This document shows positions 40,996 to 51,532 of a stretch of 64,000 nucleotides of DNA, piece by piece (within the stretch, counting starts at the first letter, position 1; the number at the start of each line of letters is the position of its first letter). The position numbers were made by a program, and so were the translations under genes. Origin of the DNA: Streptomyces sp. S.PNR 29 (GTDB lineage: Bacteria; Actinomycetota; Actinomycetes; Streptomycetales; Streptomycetaceae); NCBI RefSeq assembly GCF_030386795.1, contig NZ_JANUQM010000013.1, forward strand, positions 124,001-188,000. The letters are read 5' to 3'. The notes beneath the pieces are model-generated. The model was given only the letters and a program-made list of their open reading frames with translations. It was not told the origin of the DNA and made no database searches.

Positions 40996-42161
40996 GCGTG
41001 CGCGCGCGGGACGCGCTCGGCGGGCGCGCGGCGATCGTGGGCATCGGCGCCACGGAGTTCTCCAAGGACTCCGGGCGCAGCGAGCTGCGGCTGGCCGTGG
41101 AGGCGGTGCGGGCCGCCCTGGAGGACGCGGGGCTGACACCGGCCGACGTGGACGGCATGGTCACGTTCACGATGGACACCAGTCCCGAGATCACCGTGGC
41201 GCAGGCGGCGGGGATGGGCGAGCTGTCCTTCTTCTCCCGCGTGCACTACGGCGGAGGCGCCGCCTGCGCGACCGTCCAGCAGGCCGCGCTCGCGGTGGCG
41301 TCCGGCACGGCTGAGGTGGTGGTCTGCTACCGGGCCTTCAACGAGCGGTCGGGCCGCCGCTTCGGCTCCGGCGTACAGCACCGGGAGCCGTCGGCGGAGG
41401 GCGCCGCACTCGGCTGGTCCCTGCCGTTCGGGCTGCTCACGCCGGCCTCATGGGTGGCGATGGCGGCCCAGCGGTACCTGCACGAGTACGGGCTCTCGCC
41501 GGAGGCGTTCGGGCAGGTGGCCGTGGCCGGCCGCAGATACGCGGCGACGAACCCGGCGGCGTACTTCCACGGCAGACCCATCACCCTTCGGGACCATGCC
41601 GCGTCCCGCTGGATCGTCGAACCGCTGCGGCTGCTGGACTGCTGCCAGGAGACGGACGGCGGGCAGGCACTCGTCGTCACGTCCGTCGAGCGGGCCCGCG
41701 ACCTGCCGCGGCCGCCCGTCGTCATCACGGCGGCGGCCCAGGGCGCGGGGCGGGCGCAGGAGCAGATGACCAGCTTCTACCGCGACGACCTGACCGGCCT
41801 GCCCGAGACGGCCGTGGTGGCCCGGCAGCTGTGGCGGACCTCCGGGCTCGCGCCGGCGGACATCGACGTGGGGATCCTGTACGACCACTTCACGCCGTTC
41901 GTGCTGATGCAGCTGGAGGAGTTCGGCTTCTGCGGCCGGGGGGAGGCGGCGGACTTCGTCGCCGAGGAGCGGCTACCGCTGAACACCCATGGCGGGCAGC
42001 TCGGGGAGGCGTATCTGCACGGCATGAACGGCGTAGCGGAGGGTGTCCGTCAGGTGCGGGGCACGGCCGTGAACCAGATCCCCGGGGCCGGGCGCGTGCT
42101 GGTGACGGCGGGGACCGGGGTGCCGACCTCGGGGCTGGTGCTGACGGCGGACGGCGTATGA
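40992..42161 (+). CDS. Thiolase-like lipid-transfer protein / acyl-CoA retro-aldolase (Ltp2-like)
   Basis: A 389-aa thiolase-fold protein. RAAIVGIGATEFSKDSG at the start, YGGGAACATVQQAALAVASG in the middle, NTHGGQLGEAYLHGMNGVAE and GTGVPTSGLVL at the end. Typical thiolase catalytic Cys residues are not retained. This fits Ltp2-type aldolases, which cleave the hydrated acyl-CoA. With the two MaoC genes it forms a complete hydratase-aldolase unit; the substrate here is unknown. Confidence 0.85.
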   Translation: MSVRARDALGGRAAIVGIGATEFSKDSGRSELRLAVEAVRAALEDAGLTPADVDGMVTFTMDTSPEITVAQAAGMGELSFFSRVHYGGGAACATVQQAALAVASGTAEVVVCYRAFNERSGRRFGSGVQHREPSAEGAALGWSLPFGLLTPASWVAMAAQRYLHEYGLSPEAFGQVAVAGRRYAATNPAAYFHGRPITLRDHAASRWIVEPLRLLDCCQETDGGQALVVTSVERARDLPRPPVVITAAAQGAGRAQEQMTSFYRDDLTGLPETAVVARQLWRTSGLAPADIDVGILYDHFTPFVLMQLEEFGFCGRGEAADFVAEERLPLNTHGGQLGEAYLHGMNGVAEGVRQVRGTAVNQIPGAGRVLVTAGTGVPTSGLVLTADGV

Positions 42162-42218
42162 GCGCAGTACCTGCGGCCACCCCCAGGGGTAAACCCGCAG
42201 GAGCGGTCCCCCGCCGCT

Positions 42219-42248
42219 CCACCTCTGGGAGGTGGGGTTGGCCCCACC
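42219..42248 (+). promoter_or_regulatory. Two mutually exclusive hairpins upstream of sigma factor
   Basis: CCACCTC (42219-42225) pairs with GAGGTGG (42229-42235), while GGTGGGG (42231-42237) pairs with CCCCACC (42242-42248). The arms overlap, so only one can form. They lie about 80 bp before the sigma-factor start, downstream of the aldolase gene, and could act as terminator/antiterminator. Confidence 0.45.
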
Positions 42249-42325
42249 ACTACAACCTGAGGGGGACGCGGCTTCGGGACCTGCGGCCGATCCGGTCGAG
42301 GCCCCCTCGCTCCTAGCGTGGAGCC

Positions 42326-42886
42326 ATGACCACACCCGTCTGCACCAGCGCTTCGAACGCCGCTGCTCCAGCGACGCAGACCCTCCCGTATCCGTCGTTC
42401 ACCTCGTACGTGCGAGCCCGCCGGCCGGTGCTGCTGCGTACCGCCCGGTCGCTGACCGCGAACCCGTGCGACGCGGAGGACCTGCTGCAGACCGCGCTCA
42501 CCAAGACGTACGTCGCCTGGGAGCGCATCGAGGACCACCGTGCGCTCGACGGCTATGTGCGCCGGGCGCTGGTGAACACGCGGACGTCGCAGTGGCGCAA
42601 GCGCCGGGTCGACGAGTTCACCTGCGACGAACTGCCCGAGCCGGAGCCCCTGCCCGGCGCGGACGACCCGGCGGAGCGGCAGGCGCTGCACGACGCGATG
42701 TGGCGGGCGATCATGAAGCTGCCGGCCCGGCAGCGGGCCATGGTCGTCCTCAGGTACTACGAGGACCTCAGCGAGGCCCAGACGGCCGAAGTGCTCGGAG
42801 TCTCGGTCGGCACGGTGAAGTCGGCGGTGTCGCGGGCGCTGGGGAAGCTGCGCGAGGACCTTGAGCTGGTGCTTGTTCGATCGTGA
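42326..42886 (+). CDS. SigE-family RNA polymerase sigma factor (ECF)
   Basis: A 186-aa ECF sigma factor. Region 2 is SFTSYVRARRPVLLRTARSL through CDAEDLLQTALTKTYVAWER; region 4 is MKLPARQRAMVVLRYYEDLS and EVLGVSVGTVKSAVSRALGK. It belongs to the large Streptomyces SigE-like group. No anti-sigma gene is adjacent. ATG 42326 after TGGAGCC. Confidence 0.9.
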   Translation: MTTPVCTSASNAAAPATQTLPYPSFTSYVRARRPVLLRTARSLTANPCDAEDLLQTALTKTYVAWERIEDHRALDGYVRRALVNTRTSQWRKRRVDEFTCDELPEPEPLPGADDPAERQALHDAMWRAIMKLPARQRAMVVLRYYEDLSEAQTAEVLGVSVGTVKSAVSRALGKLREDLELVLVRS

Positions 42887-43032
42887 GCCCCTGTGTCGGA
42901 TGGCGTCGGGCGACCGTGTCGGGCAACGTGAACTGATCGATCACCCGCTCCTAGTGACATACCGCGCGGTATGTGCGCAGAATCAGGCCAACCCTTACCG
43001 CCGCGTAGGCAATGTCGCCCCGGGAGGACGCC

Positions 43033-44688
<1,656 letters not shown>

Positions 44689-44702
44689 CCCCGCGGATCA
44701 CC

Positions 44703-44739
44703 GGCACCGACTGACCCCGCGCAGGGGTCAGTTGGTGCC
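44703..44739. terminator. Bidirectional 16-bp hairpin terminator
   Basis: The stem is 44703-44718 with 44724-44739 (one G-U), loop GCGCA. It overlaps the stop codon of the convergent PAS gene. Confidence 0.88.
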
Positions 44740-47700
44740 GATCCGCGCGAGCAGGTCCACGATGCGGCTCTGCACCTCGCTGCTGGTGGACCGCTCCGCC
44801 AGGAACAGCACCGTCTCGCCCGAGGCCAGCCGCGGCAGGTCGGCCTGGTCGACGGCGGCGGTGTAGACGACCAGCGGGGTGCGGTTGAGCTGGCCGTTCG
44901 CCCGCAGCCAGTCGATGATCCCGGCCCGGCGCCGGTGCACCTGCATCAGGTCCATCACGACCAGGTTCGGCCGGAACTGCCCCGCCAGCGTCACCGCGTC
45001 GTTGTCGCTCGCGGCCCGCGCCACCTGCATCCCGCGCCGCTCCAGCGTCGCCGTCAGCGCCAGCGCTATCTCCGCGTGCTCCTCGATCAGCAGCACACGC
45101 GGCGGGTGCTGCTCGCTGTCGCGCGGCGCGAGCGCCTTCAGCAGGACGGCGGGATCAGCGCCGTACGCCGCGTCGCGTGAGGCCTGCCCGAGCCCGGCCG
45201 TGACCAGCACCGGCACCTCCGCCGCCACCGCCGCCTGCCGCAGCGACTGCAGCGCGGTCCGTGTGATCGGCCCGGTCAGCGGGTCCACGAACAGCGCGGC
45301 GGGGAAGGCCGCGATCTGTGCGTCGACCTCCTCGCGCGAGTGCACGATGACGGGCCGGTAGCCGCGATCGCTCAGCGCCTGCTGCGTGCTGACGTCCGGC
45401 GCCGGCCACACCAGCAACCGGCGCGGGTTGTCCAGCGGCTCCGGCGGCAGCTCGTCGTCCATCGGCTGCGGTCGCGGCGGATCCGCGACCTCCACCGCCC
45501 CGCCGGGCCCGTCCAGCGGCTCGGGACCCTCGGCGGCGTTCTCGTCCGGCGCGCCTATGGCGTACGACCGTCCGGCGCCCTCGGTCGCCTGCGCGAGCCG
45601 GGACTGACCGGCCAGGGACGCCTGCGGCTGCGGCTGCCCGGCGGGCTGCTCGGTCCCCGGATGCGGCCGGGCCGTCTGCTCGGCGCGCGCGGCGGCCGGC
45701 TCGGGCGGCGTACCCAGCTTGCGCCGGCGACCGGATCCGCTCGTCTGATGCGGAGGCGGCGTGGCCGTCGGCTGCTGCACCTGGGCGGCCTGCCGGTTGA
45801 ACGGCACCCCCTGCCCCAGGGTCCGCACGCTGATCGCCCGCCCCTGCGTGGAGTTCGGATCCACCGGCGCCGCACCCTCGGCGGGCAGGGGCTGCGCCGC
45901 CCGCGCCGCGCCCTCCGGCGGCAGCGGCGTACCCGGTGCGGGCGTGGACTGCGGCGGTACGGGGGTGGCGGCACCGGCCGCCGGTGCCGGGGGCGGAGTG
46001 CTGTGCGGGGGCACGGCGCTCGCGGCCCCGTCGGTCGGTACGGGGGCGGCGGCGTTCGGCGGTACGGCGTTCGCGGCGCCGTTCACGGCGGTGTCGGGCG
46101 GTACGGGCACGCCGACGCCGGTGGGGTCTGCCGCGGCGGGCCACTGCTGCGGGGCCGGGGTGCCCTGGGCGGGTGTGCCCTGGCCGGGGGCCGCTTCCGC
46201 GGGGAGCGGCCCGCTGGGGGCGGGCTGCTCCGGTGCCGTGGGGTGCGGCGCGGGCGCACCGGCGCCCTGGCCGGCGGCCGCCTGCGCCGGTGCGCCCTGC
46301 TGCGGCAGCGGCTGACCGGCGGGGACGGCCTGGGGGTGTGGCTGTGGCTGCGGCTGCGGCTGGGCCTGGGCTTGAGCCGGGGGCGGGGTCGGCTGTGCGG
46401 GCACCGGCTGTGCGGGCACCGGCTGTCCAGGAGCGGGCTGCATCGGAGTGGCCTGCGCGGGAGCGGGCTGCGCGGGAACCTGCTGTGCAGTGGCCGGCTG
46501 CCCGGCGGCCGGCTGTGCGACGGCAGCCTGCCCAGGAGCCACCGCCTGCACGCTCTGCCCCACGGTCCCCTGGGCCGGAACGGTCACGCCCTGCTGGGGA
46601 ACAGCGGTCCCCTGCGGGGGCACCGCCTGGGCCACGCCCGCCTGGACCGGCATCCCCTGCGCGGCGGCCTCCGGAGCGGGAACGCCCTGCGCGGGAGCCA
46701 CCTGGGCCGGAACCTGAGCCTGCACGCCCTGCGGAGGCGTCCCGGCGGGAGTCTCCGCGGGCGGGGCCACGGCCCGTCGACGGCGCCCGGTCGGCGCGCT
46801 CGTGGGGTGCGGCTGCGGCGGGGTGTGGTCGTCGGCCTGGCCGTGCGGAACGGCGTCGTGCCGACCGTCGTCGTCGATCAGGGCGTCACTGGCCGCCGCG
46901 GGAGCGGGAACCTGCGCCCGGCCCTGTTCAGGCACCGGGCTCGGTCCCGCCGGCCCACCGGCGGACTCAGCGGTTCCACCGGCTCCATTGGCCCCGTCAG
47001 CGCCCTCGACGCCCCGGTCCGCCTCCGCGGGCGGCAGCGCGAACACCGTACGGGGCGCCGCCTCCTGCGCGGCGGCACGCTCGGTCGCGGCGGCGAGGGC
47101 ACGCCGCCGACGGCCCGTCGGCTGAGGCGGAGCGGCCTCACCGGGACCGGCCTCAGCAGGACCGGCCTCGCCCGAGCCGGACGATGCGGGCAGCGCCGGC
47201 GGCAGCGCGTGCTGCTCGCCCGCGGCGCGCCGGGCACGCCGTCCGCTGGGCGCGGGCACACCCTGCGGCGGCACGGTGCCGCCCAGGCCCGTACCCGAGG
47301 CCGCGGTCCCCGCGGCATGTTCGTCGGCCGTGACGACGGCACCCTCGGCCACCGCCGCGTCCTCGGCGGGACGTCCGCGCCGCCGCCCGGTCCCGCCGGA
47401 TGCCTCGGCCGCCGCCTGCGCCGGAACGGGCTCGGGCGCCTCGACGGCACGCCTCCGGCGCCGCCCGGTCGGCGCCGCGCCCTCCACCTCGGCGCCACCG
47501 GGTCCCCCGGTGTCACCGGCAACCGGAACCTCGCTCTCCAGGAAAAACGCGTCGGTGGACGCCCGCCGCCCCCGGCGCCGGCCGCCACCGGAGGTCTGCT
47601 CGCCCGCGGCGGCCTCGTCGGCATCCGGAACCGGGGCCTGGGCCAGGGCCAGGGCCTGACCCGGAACGGCCCCCGCCCCACCTCCGAGCGGAACCTCCAG

Positions 47701-49335
47701 CACGTACGCACTGCCGCTCATGCCCGGCACCTCGTGCGTCTGCAGCACGCCGCCGTGGGCCCGCACGATCCCGCGCACGATCGGCTCGTGCACCGGGTTG
47801 CCCCCGGCGTACGGTCCGCGCACCTCGATCCGTACGACCTCGCCGCGCTGCGCCGCCGCGACCACGACGGTGTTGTCCATGTACCCGCCCGCCGAGACGG
47901 GCGTGTTGCCCGTCGCGTCGACACCGGCCACGTCCGCGACGAGATGCGCGAGGGCGGTGGCGAGCAGCTTGGGGTCGACCTCGGCCTCGATGGGCGGCGC
48001 GTGCACGGCGAACTGCACCCGCCCCGGCCCGATCAGCTCCACGGCCCCGTCGACACCGGAGGCGACGACGGCGTCGAGCATCACCTTCGTACGGGAGATC
48101 TCCTCGCTGCCGGTGTCGAGCCGCTGGTAGCCGAGGACGTTGTCGATCAGGGTCGTGATCCGCGAGTAGCCCGCCGACAGGTGATGCAGCACCTGGTTGG
48201 CCTCGGGCCACAGCTGCCCGGCGTCGTCCGCGGCCAGCGCGGACAGCTCGCGGCGCAGCTCCTCCAGCGGTCCGCGCAGCGAGGTCCCGAGCAGCGTGAG
48301 CAGCTGCTCGTGCCGCCCGGCCAGGGCCTCGTAGCGGTCCTTCTCGCGCTCCCCGAGGGCGGCGTACCGCTCCTCGCCGGCGGCGAGCTCCTCCGCGTGC
48401 CGCTCGCGCAGCTCCTCCAGCTCGGTGACGTGCTGCTGGCGCAGGGCGGTGAGCTCGGAGGCGTGCTCCTCGGCGAGCCGCTCCAGCTCCTCGGCGTGGC
48501 TCTTCTCCGCCGCCTCCATCTCCTTGACGACCGCGTCGTACGGCCGCCGGTCGGTGAAGGTCATGACGGCGCCGACGAGCTGGTCGCCGTCGCGGACGGG
48601 TGCGGTCGTCAGGTCGACCGGCACCTTGTCGCCGTTCTTCGCGTACAGCACCTGCCCGCGCACCCGGTGCTTGCGTCCGGAGCGCAGGGTGTCGGCGAGC
48701 GCCGACTCCTCGTACGGGAAGGGCGACCCGTCACCGCGCGAGTGCAGGACGAGGGTGTGCAGCTCGCGTCCGCCGAGGTCGCTGGCCCGGTAGCCCAGTA
48801 TCTGAGCGGCGGCCGGATTGACGAGGACGATCCGCCCTTCCGTGTCCGTGCCGACGACGCCCTCGGCGGCGGCCCGCAGGATCATCTCGGTCTGCCGCTG
48901 CGAACGCGCCAGCTCCGCCTCGGTGTCCACGGTCCCCGACAGGTCCCGCACGACGAGCATCAGCAGCTCGTCACCGGTGTAGCCGTAGCCGTCGTAGGCC
49001 TGCTGGCCGTTCTCGAGGTTCGCGCTGGTGACCTCGACGGGGAACTCGGTCCCGTCCGTCCGCCGCGCGATCATCCGCGTCGGCTTGGTCCGGGCCCGGG
49101 GGTCGAGGTGGTCCGGACGCCGCATGGACCCCGGAATGAGCTTGCTGTCGAACTGCGGCAGCAGATCCAGCAGTCCCCGCCCGACGAGGGCGGTCCCCGG
49201 CGTCTCGAAGGCCTCCAGGGCGATGGTGTTCGCGTTGACGACCGTGCCGTTGGCGTTGACCAGCACCAATGCGTCGGGCAGCGCGTCCAGTATGGCTGCG
49301 AGGCGAGCAGCGCCTCGGGATGGCCTGCTGCTCAC
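44728..49335 (-). CDS. Giant PAS-sensor / histidine-kinase-like / receiver protein
   Basis: A 1535-aa protein. PAS domains at about 12-130 and 145-270 (RIVLVNPAAAQILGYRASDL), coiled coil 275-345, a dimerisation segment, then a degenerate ATPase region (about 450-550). A roughly 600-residue Pro/Gln/Ala linker carries repeated (T/S)GRRRR motifs. Two receiver-like domains end the protein (LVWPAPDVSTQQALSDRGYR and RVLLIEEHAEIALALTATLE, the second with its Asp in VVMDLM). Where a histidine kinase has its phospho-His, it reads LLTLLGTSLRGPLEEL, with no His. GTG 49335 after GGGAGG. Likely a scaffold or signal integrator rather than a classical kinase. Confidence 0.85.
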   Translation of the reverse strand: MSSRPSRGAARLAAILDALPDALVLVNANGTVVNANTIALEAFETPGTALVGRGLLDLLPQFDSKLIPGSMRRPDHLDPRARTKPTRMIARRTDGTEFPVEVTSANLENGQQAYDGYGYTGDELLMLVVRDLSGTVDTEAELARSQRQTEMILRAAAEGVVGTDTEGRIVLVNPAAAQILGYRASDLGGRELHTLVLHSRGDGSPFPYEESALADTLRSGRKHRVRGQVLYAKNGDKVPVDLTTAPVRDGDQLVGAVMTFTDRRPYDAVVKEMEAAEKSHAEELERLAEEHASELTALRQQHVTELEELRERHAEELAAGEERYAALGEREKDRYEALAGRHEQLLTLLGTSLRGPLEELRRELSALAADDAGQLWPEANQVLHHLSAGYSRITTLIDNVLGYQRLDTGSEEISRTKVMLDAVVASGVDGAVELIGPGRVQFAVHAPPIEAEVDPKLLATALAHLVADVAGVDATGNTPVSAGGYMDNTVVVAAAQRGEVVRIEVRGPYAGGNPVHEPIVRGIVRAHGGVLQTHEVPGMSGSAYVLEVPLGGGAGAVPGQALALAQAPVPDADEAAAGEQTSGGGRRRGRRASTDAFFLESEVPVAGDTGGPGGAEVEGAAPTGRRRRRAVEAPEPVPAQAAAEASGGTGRRRGRPAEDAAVAEGAVVTADEHAAGTAASGTGLGGTVPPQGVPAPSGRRARRAAGEQHALPPALPASSGSGEAGPAEAGPGEAAPPQPTGRRRRALAAATERAAAQEAAPRTVFALPPAEADRGVEGADGANGAGGTAESAGGPAGPSPVPEQGRAQVPAPAAASDALIDDDGRHDAVPHGQADDHTPPQPHPTSAPTGRRRRAVAPPAETPAGTPPQGVQAQVPAQVAPAQGVPAPEAAAQGMPVQAGVAQAVPPQGTAVPQQGVTVPAQGTVGQSVQAVAPGQAAVAQPAAGQPATAQQVPAQPAPAQATPMQPAPGQPVPAQPVPAQPTPPPAQAQAQPQPQPQPHPQAVPAGQPLPQQGAPAQAAAGQGAGAPAPHPTAPEQPAPSGPLPAEAAPGQGTPAQGTPAPQQWPAAADPTGVGVPVPPDTAVNGAANAVPPNAAAPVPTDGAASAVPPHSTPPPAPAAGAATPVPPQSTPAPGTPLPPEGAARAAQPLPAEGAAPVDPNSTQGRAISVRTLGQGVPFNRQAAQVQQPTATPPPHQTSGSGRRRKLGTPPEPAAARAEQTARPHPGTEQPAGQPQPQASLAGQSRLAQATEGAGRSYAIGAPDENAAEGPEPLDGPGGAVEVADPPRPQPMDDELPPEPLDNPRRLLVWPAPDVSTQQALSDRGYRPVIVHSREEVDAQIAAFPAALFVDPLTGPITRTALQSLRQAAVAAEVPVLVTAGLGQASRDAAYGADPAVLLKALAPRDSEQHPPRVLLIEEHAEIALALTATLERRGMQVARAASDNDAVTLAGQFRPNLVVMDLMQVHRRRAGIIDWLRANGQLNRTPLVVYTAAVDQADLPRLASGETVLFLAERSTSSEVQSRIVDLLARIGTN

Positions 49336-49567
49336 GAGTCGCTTCCTCCCTGTTACCGCACCTTGCCGACCGCGTGGGCCATCTTGCCAACCTGCCCGCA
49401 GCGTGTCACGCGAGGGAGTCTAAGGGCTCGGATTGCGGTCGCGACGCCGGATGCGAGGGAGGTCGCACGACGAAGTGACGCAGAACATGTGACCGAGTGT
49501 CCTGACGTCCGGGGGACCTTCGCGGGACCTTTACGACCTTGCTGTTTCTGTCATCGGGCCCGACCCG

Positions 49568-50095
49568 TCACGACCGCCCCCGGGGCCGCAGGTCCGGCAG
49601 GAGCGGTACGAGCCGGTCCCAGCGGGCGATCTGGCAGCCGTCGCGGCGGTCGTACGTCGCGTCGACCCGGCGCCCGGCCCAGGTGCCGGTGACGCGCGCG
49701 GTGGCCGGCCCGCCGTACTGCATGGTGCAGAGGCCGCCCTCCGGGACCGGGGCGAAGGCCTCCTTCCCCCACCGCGTGTTCCGCTCGACCGCGGCACAGG
49801 CACGGCGCGGTTCGGGGTGGCTGCCGCCGTGGGGGTGGCAGTACAGCTCGAAGGTCCCGTCCGCGGCCCTGCCCGCGTTCCGGACGGTGACGGTCAGGTG
49901 ATCACGGCTCCGGTCCTCGTCCCGGACCGGCGGCGGCACGAGGGTGCCGGTGACGGTCTCGGCGTACGCGGCCGGCGGAGCCGCGGACAGCGTGCCGACG
50001 GCGGCGAGGGAGGAGGCGGCGGTAACGAGGAGACGGCTGAGACGGCTGAGACGGCTGAGACGGCTGAGCCGGGTGAGACCGGTGACCTGCGACAT
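49568..50095 (-). CDS. SSI-family (subtilisin inhibitor-like) secreted protein
   Basis: A 175-aa protein with a signal peptide (LVTAASSLAAVGTLSAAPPA then AYA). The mature part carries four Cys in the SSI arrangement: CHPHGGSHPEPRRAC and, later, CTMQYGG with DGC. Aligned to SSI, the reactive bond follows Met in CTMQY (SSI has CPMVY), so it should inhibit subtilisin-like proteases; P2 is Thr instead of Pro. VTGTWAGRRVDATYDRRDGC matches the conserved strand. Four 9-bp tandem repeats encode LSR LSR LSR LSR near the N-terminus. Confidence 0.85.
   Translation of the reverse strand: MSQVTGLTRLSRLSRLSRLSRLLVTAASSLAAVGTLSAAPPAAYAETVTGTLVPPPVRDEDRSRDHLTVTVRNAGRAADGTFELYCHPHGGSHPEPRRACAAVERNTRWGKEAFAPVPEGGLCTMQYGGPATARVTGTWAGRRVDATYDRRDGCQIARWDRLVPLLPDLRPRGRS
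50034..50070 (-). repeat. Tandem 9-bp repeat in the signal-peptide region of the SSI gene
   Basis: AGACGGCTG is repeated four times on the plus strand (about 50034-50069), encoding Leu-Ser-Arg units in frame on the minus strand. Confidence 0.8.
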
Positions 50096-50291
50096 GACCT
50101 GACTAACGCGGCACCCCGCGGGACGTTGCGCGCCCGCCGCAGCGGCGACACGACCAGGGACACCACCGGCGGGAAGGCCTTTGCCCTGCGGCCTGCCCGC
50201 CTAGTACCGTGGGGGTCGATTGGTGACACCACGCTCGACTGTGTCATCATCGGCACACACCGCTCGCGCTCGCCCGCGAGAGGCTGTGTCT

Positions 50292-50382
50292 GGAGGCGTC
50301 GCCTAGTCCGGTCTATGGCGCCGCACTGCTAATGCGGTTTGGGCCTTAAAGCCCATCGAGGGTTCAAATCCCTCCGCCTCCG
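50292..50382 (+). tRNA. tRNA-Ser (anticodon GCU)
   Basis: A 91-nt tRNA. Acceptor GGAGGCG with CGCCTCC at 50375-50381. Anticodon stem CCGCA/TGCGG with loop CTGCTAA gives GCU. Long variable arm GGGCCTTAAAGCCC and T-arm GGTTCAAATCC. Confidence 0.96.
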
Positions 50383-50394
50383 CACAAGATCACC

Positions 50395-50423
50395 GAAGCC
50401 CCGGCCCACCCGGCCGGGGCTTC
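50395..50423 (+). terminator. Terminator after tRNA-Ser(GCU)
   Basis: Perfect 12-bp stem (50395-50406 with 50412-50423), five-base loop. Confidence 0.88.
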
Positions 50424-50577
50424 GCTGTACCCGGCGCGGATGGCGGCCAGATCATCGTTTCCGCAGGTCACAAGGGGCGCGGCTAACGGATTTCACATGG
50501 CGGCGGCAGTCATGTAATGTTCTTCCTGTCGCCGCGAGCGGGCCGGAAGGGCCGGGAGCGGCGAGAAAACAGAACAA

Positions 50578-50650
50578 GCACTCGTAGCTTAACGGATAGA
50601 GCATCTGACTACGGATCAGAAGGTTGCAGGTTCGAATCCTGCCGAGTGCG
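50578..50650 (+). tRNA. tRNA-Arg (anticodon ACG)
   Basis: A 73-nt tRNA. Acceptor GCACTCG with CGAGTGC. Anticodon stem TCTGA/TCAGA with loop CTACGGA gives ACG. T-arm GGTTCGAATCC. Confidence 0.96.
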
Positions 50651-50654
50651 CAGC

Positions 50655-50696
50655 AAGCCAGAGGCCCTGTGGAGTGATCCACAGGGCCTCTGGCTT
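50655..50696 (+). terminator. Terminator after tRNA-Arg
   Basis: A 19-bp perfect stem (50655-50673 with 50678-50696), loop GTGA. Confidence 0.92.
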
Positions 50697-50802
50697 GTGC
50701 TTTGGCGGCAGTGCGTGACGGCAACCGCCTCCGGGCGGGGATCCCGGGTGCGGGTCAGCCCACGCCGGTGGCTGCCCCGCAACCTCGTTCCCGTGCGTGG
50801 AC

Positions 50803-51510
50803 TCAGCTCACAAGCTTCTGGTACGCGCGCAGCCGGTCGTCCAGCGATTGCATGAAATCCGAGAAACGTATGCCGGTTCCTTCATCAGGATGGGTGATCC
50901 TGCCGTCCGTGCTCGGTGGGCAGATCATGAAGCTCACGCCATCATAAAGGCCGGTTTCCAGCAGGCGCTCGCACAGCACGTGATAGCGCCGGGCATACGA
51001 AGGCCGCTCCCCATAGATCGGGTCGAGCGGAAATGCAGCCTCTACTTTGTGCGCCGCATCCCGTGTCGCCGCTCTGCGCTCATCGTCCTCAAGGATGAAG
51101 ATGTATCCCAACCAGGGAAACCAGTCGTCCCCCTGGCCGAGGATTCCGTTCGCGTAGACCTGGCGCAGGTCCGTGGCGCTACCCACGGCCTCTTCGTTTC
51201 TGTTGTTCGCGTTGTTGCCGAGCTTCTTTGCGTCCTGGGATTTGACCTCGATGGCGAAGACGAGACGCTCGCCGTGAACTCCGATGATGTCCCAGTTCTT
51301 GCGCGGCCGAAAGAAGCCGGGAATCGTTGCCTTGTCGCCCTGCAGGATCGACAGCGGAAGAGAGCCGGTCGTTTCACGGACATGATTGATGATCAGGCTT
51401 TCGATTGCCTGCATGTGTTTGCCGCTACGAGTACTGACCGCGCGAGCCGTCCACATCTCCTGGACGGCTCGTGTCAGCAGTTCCTCGGTCCAGCGCGCTG
51501 CCGCGCTCAT
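50803..51510 (-). CDS. Type II restriction endonuclease, PaeR7I/XhoI family
   Basis: A 235-aa enzyme. The segment RPRKNWDIIGVHGERLVFAI, then EVKSQDAKKLGNNANNRNEE, matches PaeR7I, with the catalytic Asp and Glu-x-Lys in WDI...AIEVKSQ. The family cuts CTCGAG; this specificity is inferred from family only. Follows the methylase gene with a 22-bp gap, as an R-M operon. Ends 150 bp from a tRNA-Arg gene, a common insertion hot spot. Confidence 0.9.
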   Translation of the reverse strand: MSAAARWTEELLTRAVQEMWTARAVSTRSGKHMQAIESLIINHVRETTGSLPLSILQGDKATIPGFFRPRKNWDIIGVHGERLVFAIEVKSQDAKKLGNNANNRNEEAVGSATDLRQVYANGILGQGDDWFPWLGYIFILEDDERRAATRDAAHKVEAAFPLDPIYGERPSYARRYHVLCERLLETGLYDGVSFMICPPSTDGRITHPDEGTGIRFSDFMQSLDDRLRAYQKLVS

Positions 51511-51532
51511 TTCCGCCCCCCAAGTTGTCGCG

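Noticed and set aside
45340..49692. Very long open frame (1450 codons) on the plus strand opposite the PAS protein
   Set aside because: It is a high-G+C shadow of the minus-strand gene: Arg/Pro/Gly-rich, no domain, no ribosome site. The minus strand has clear PAS and receiver domains.
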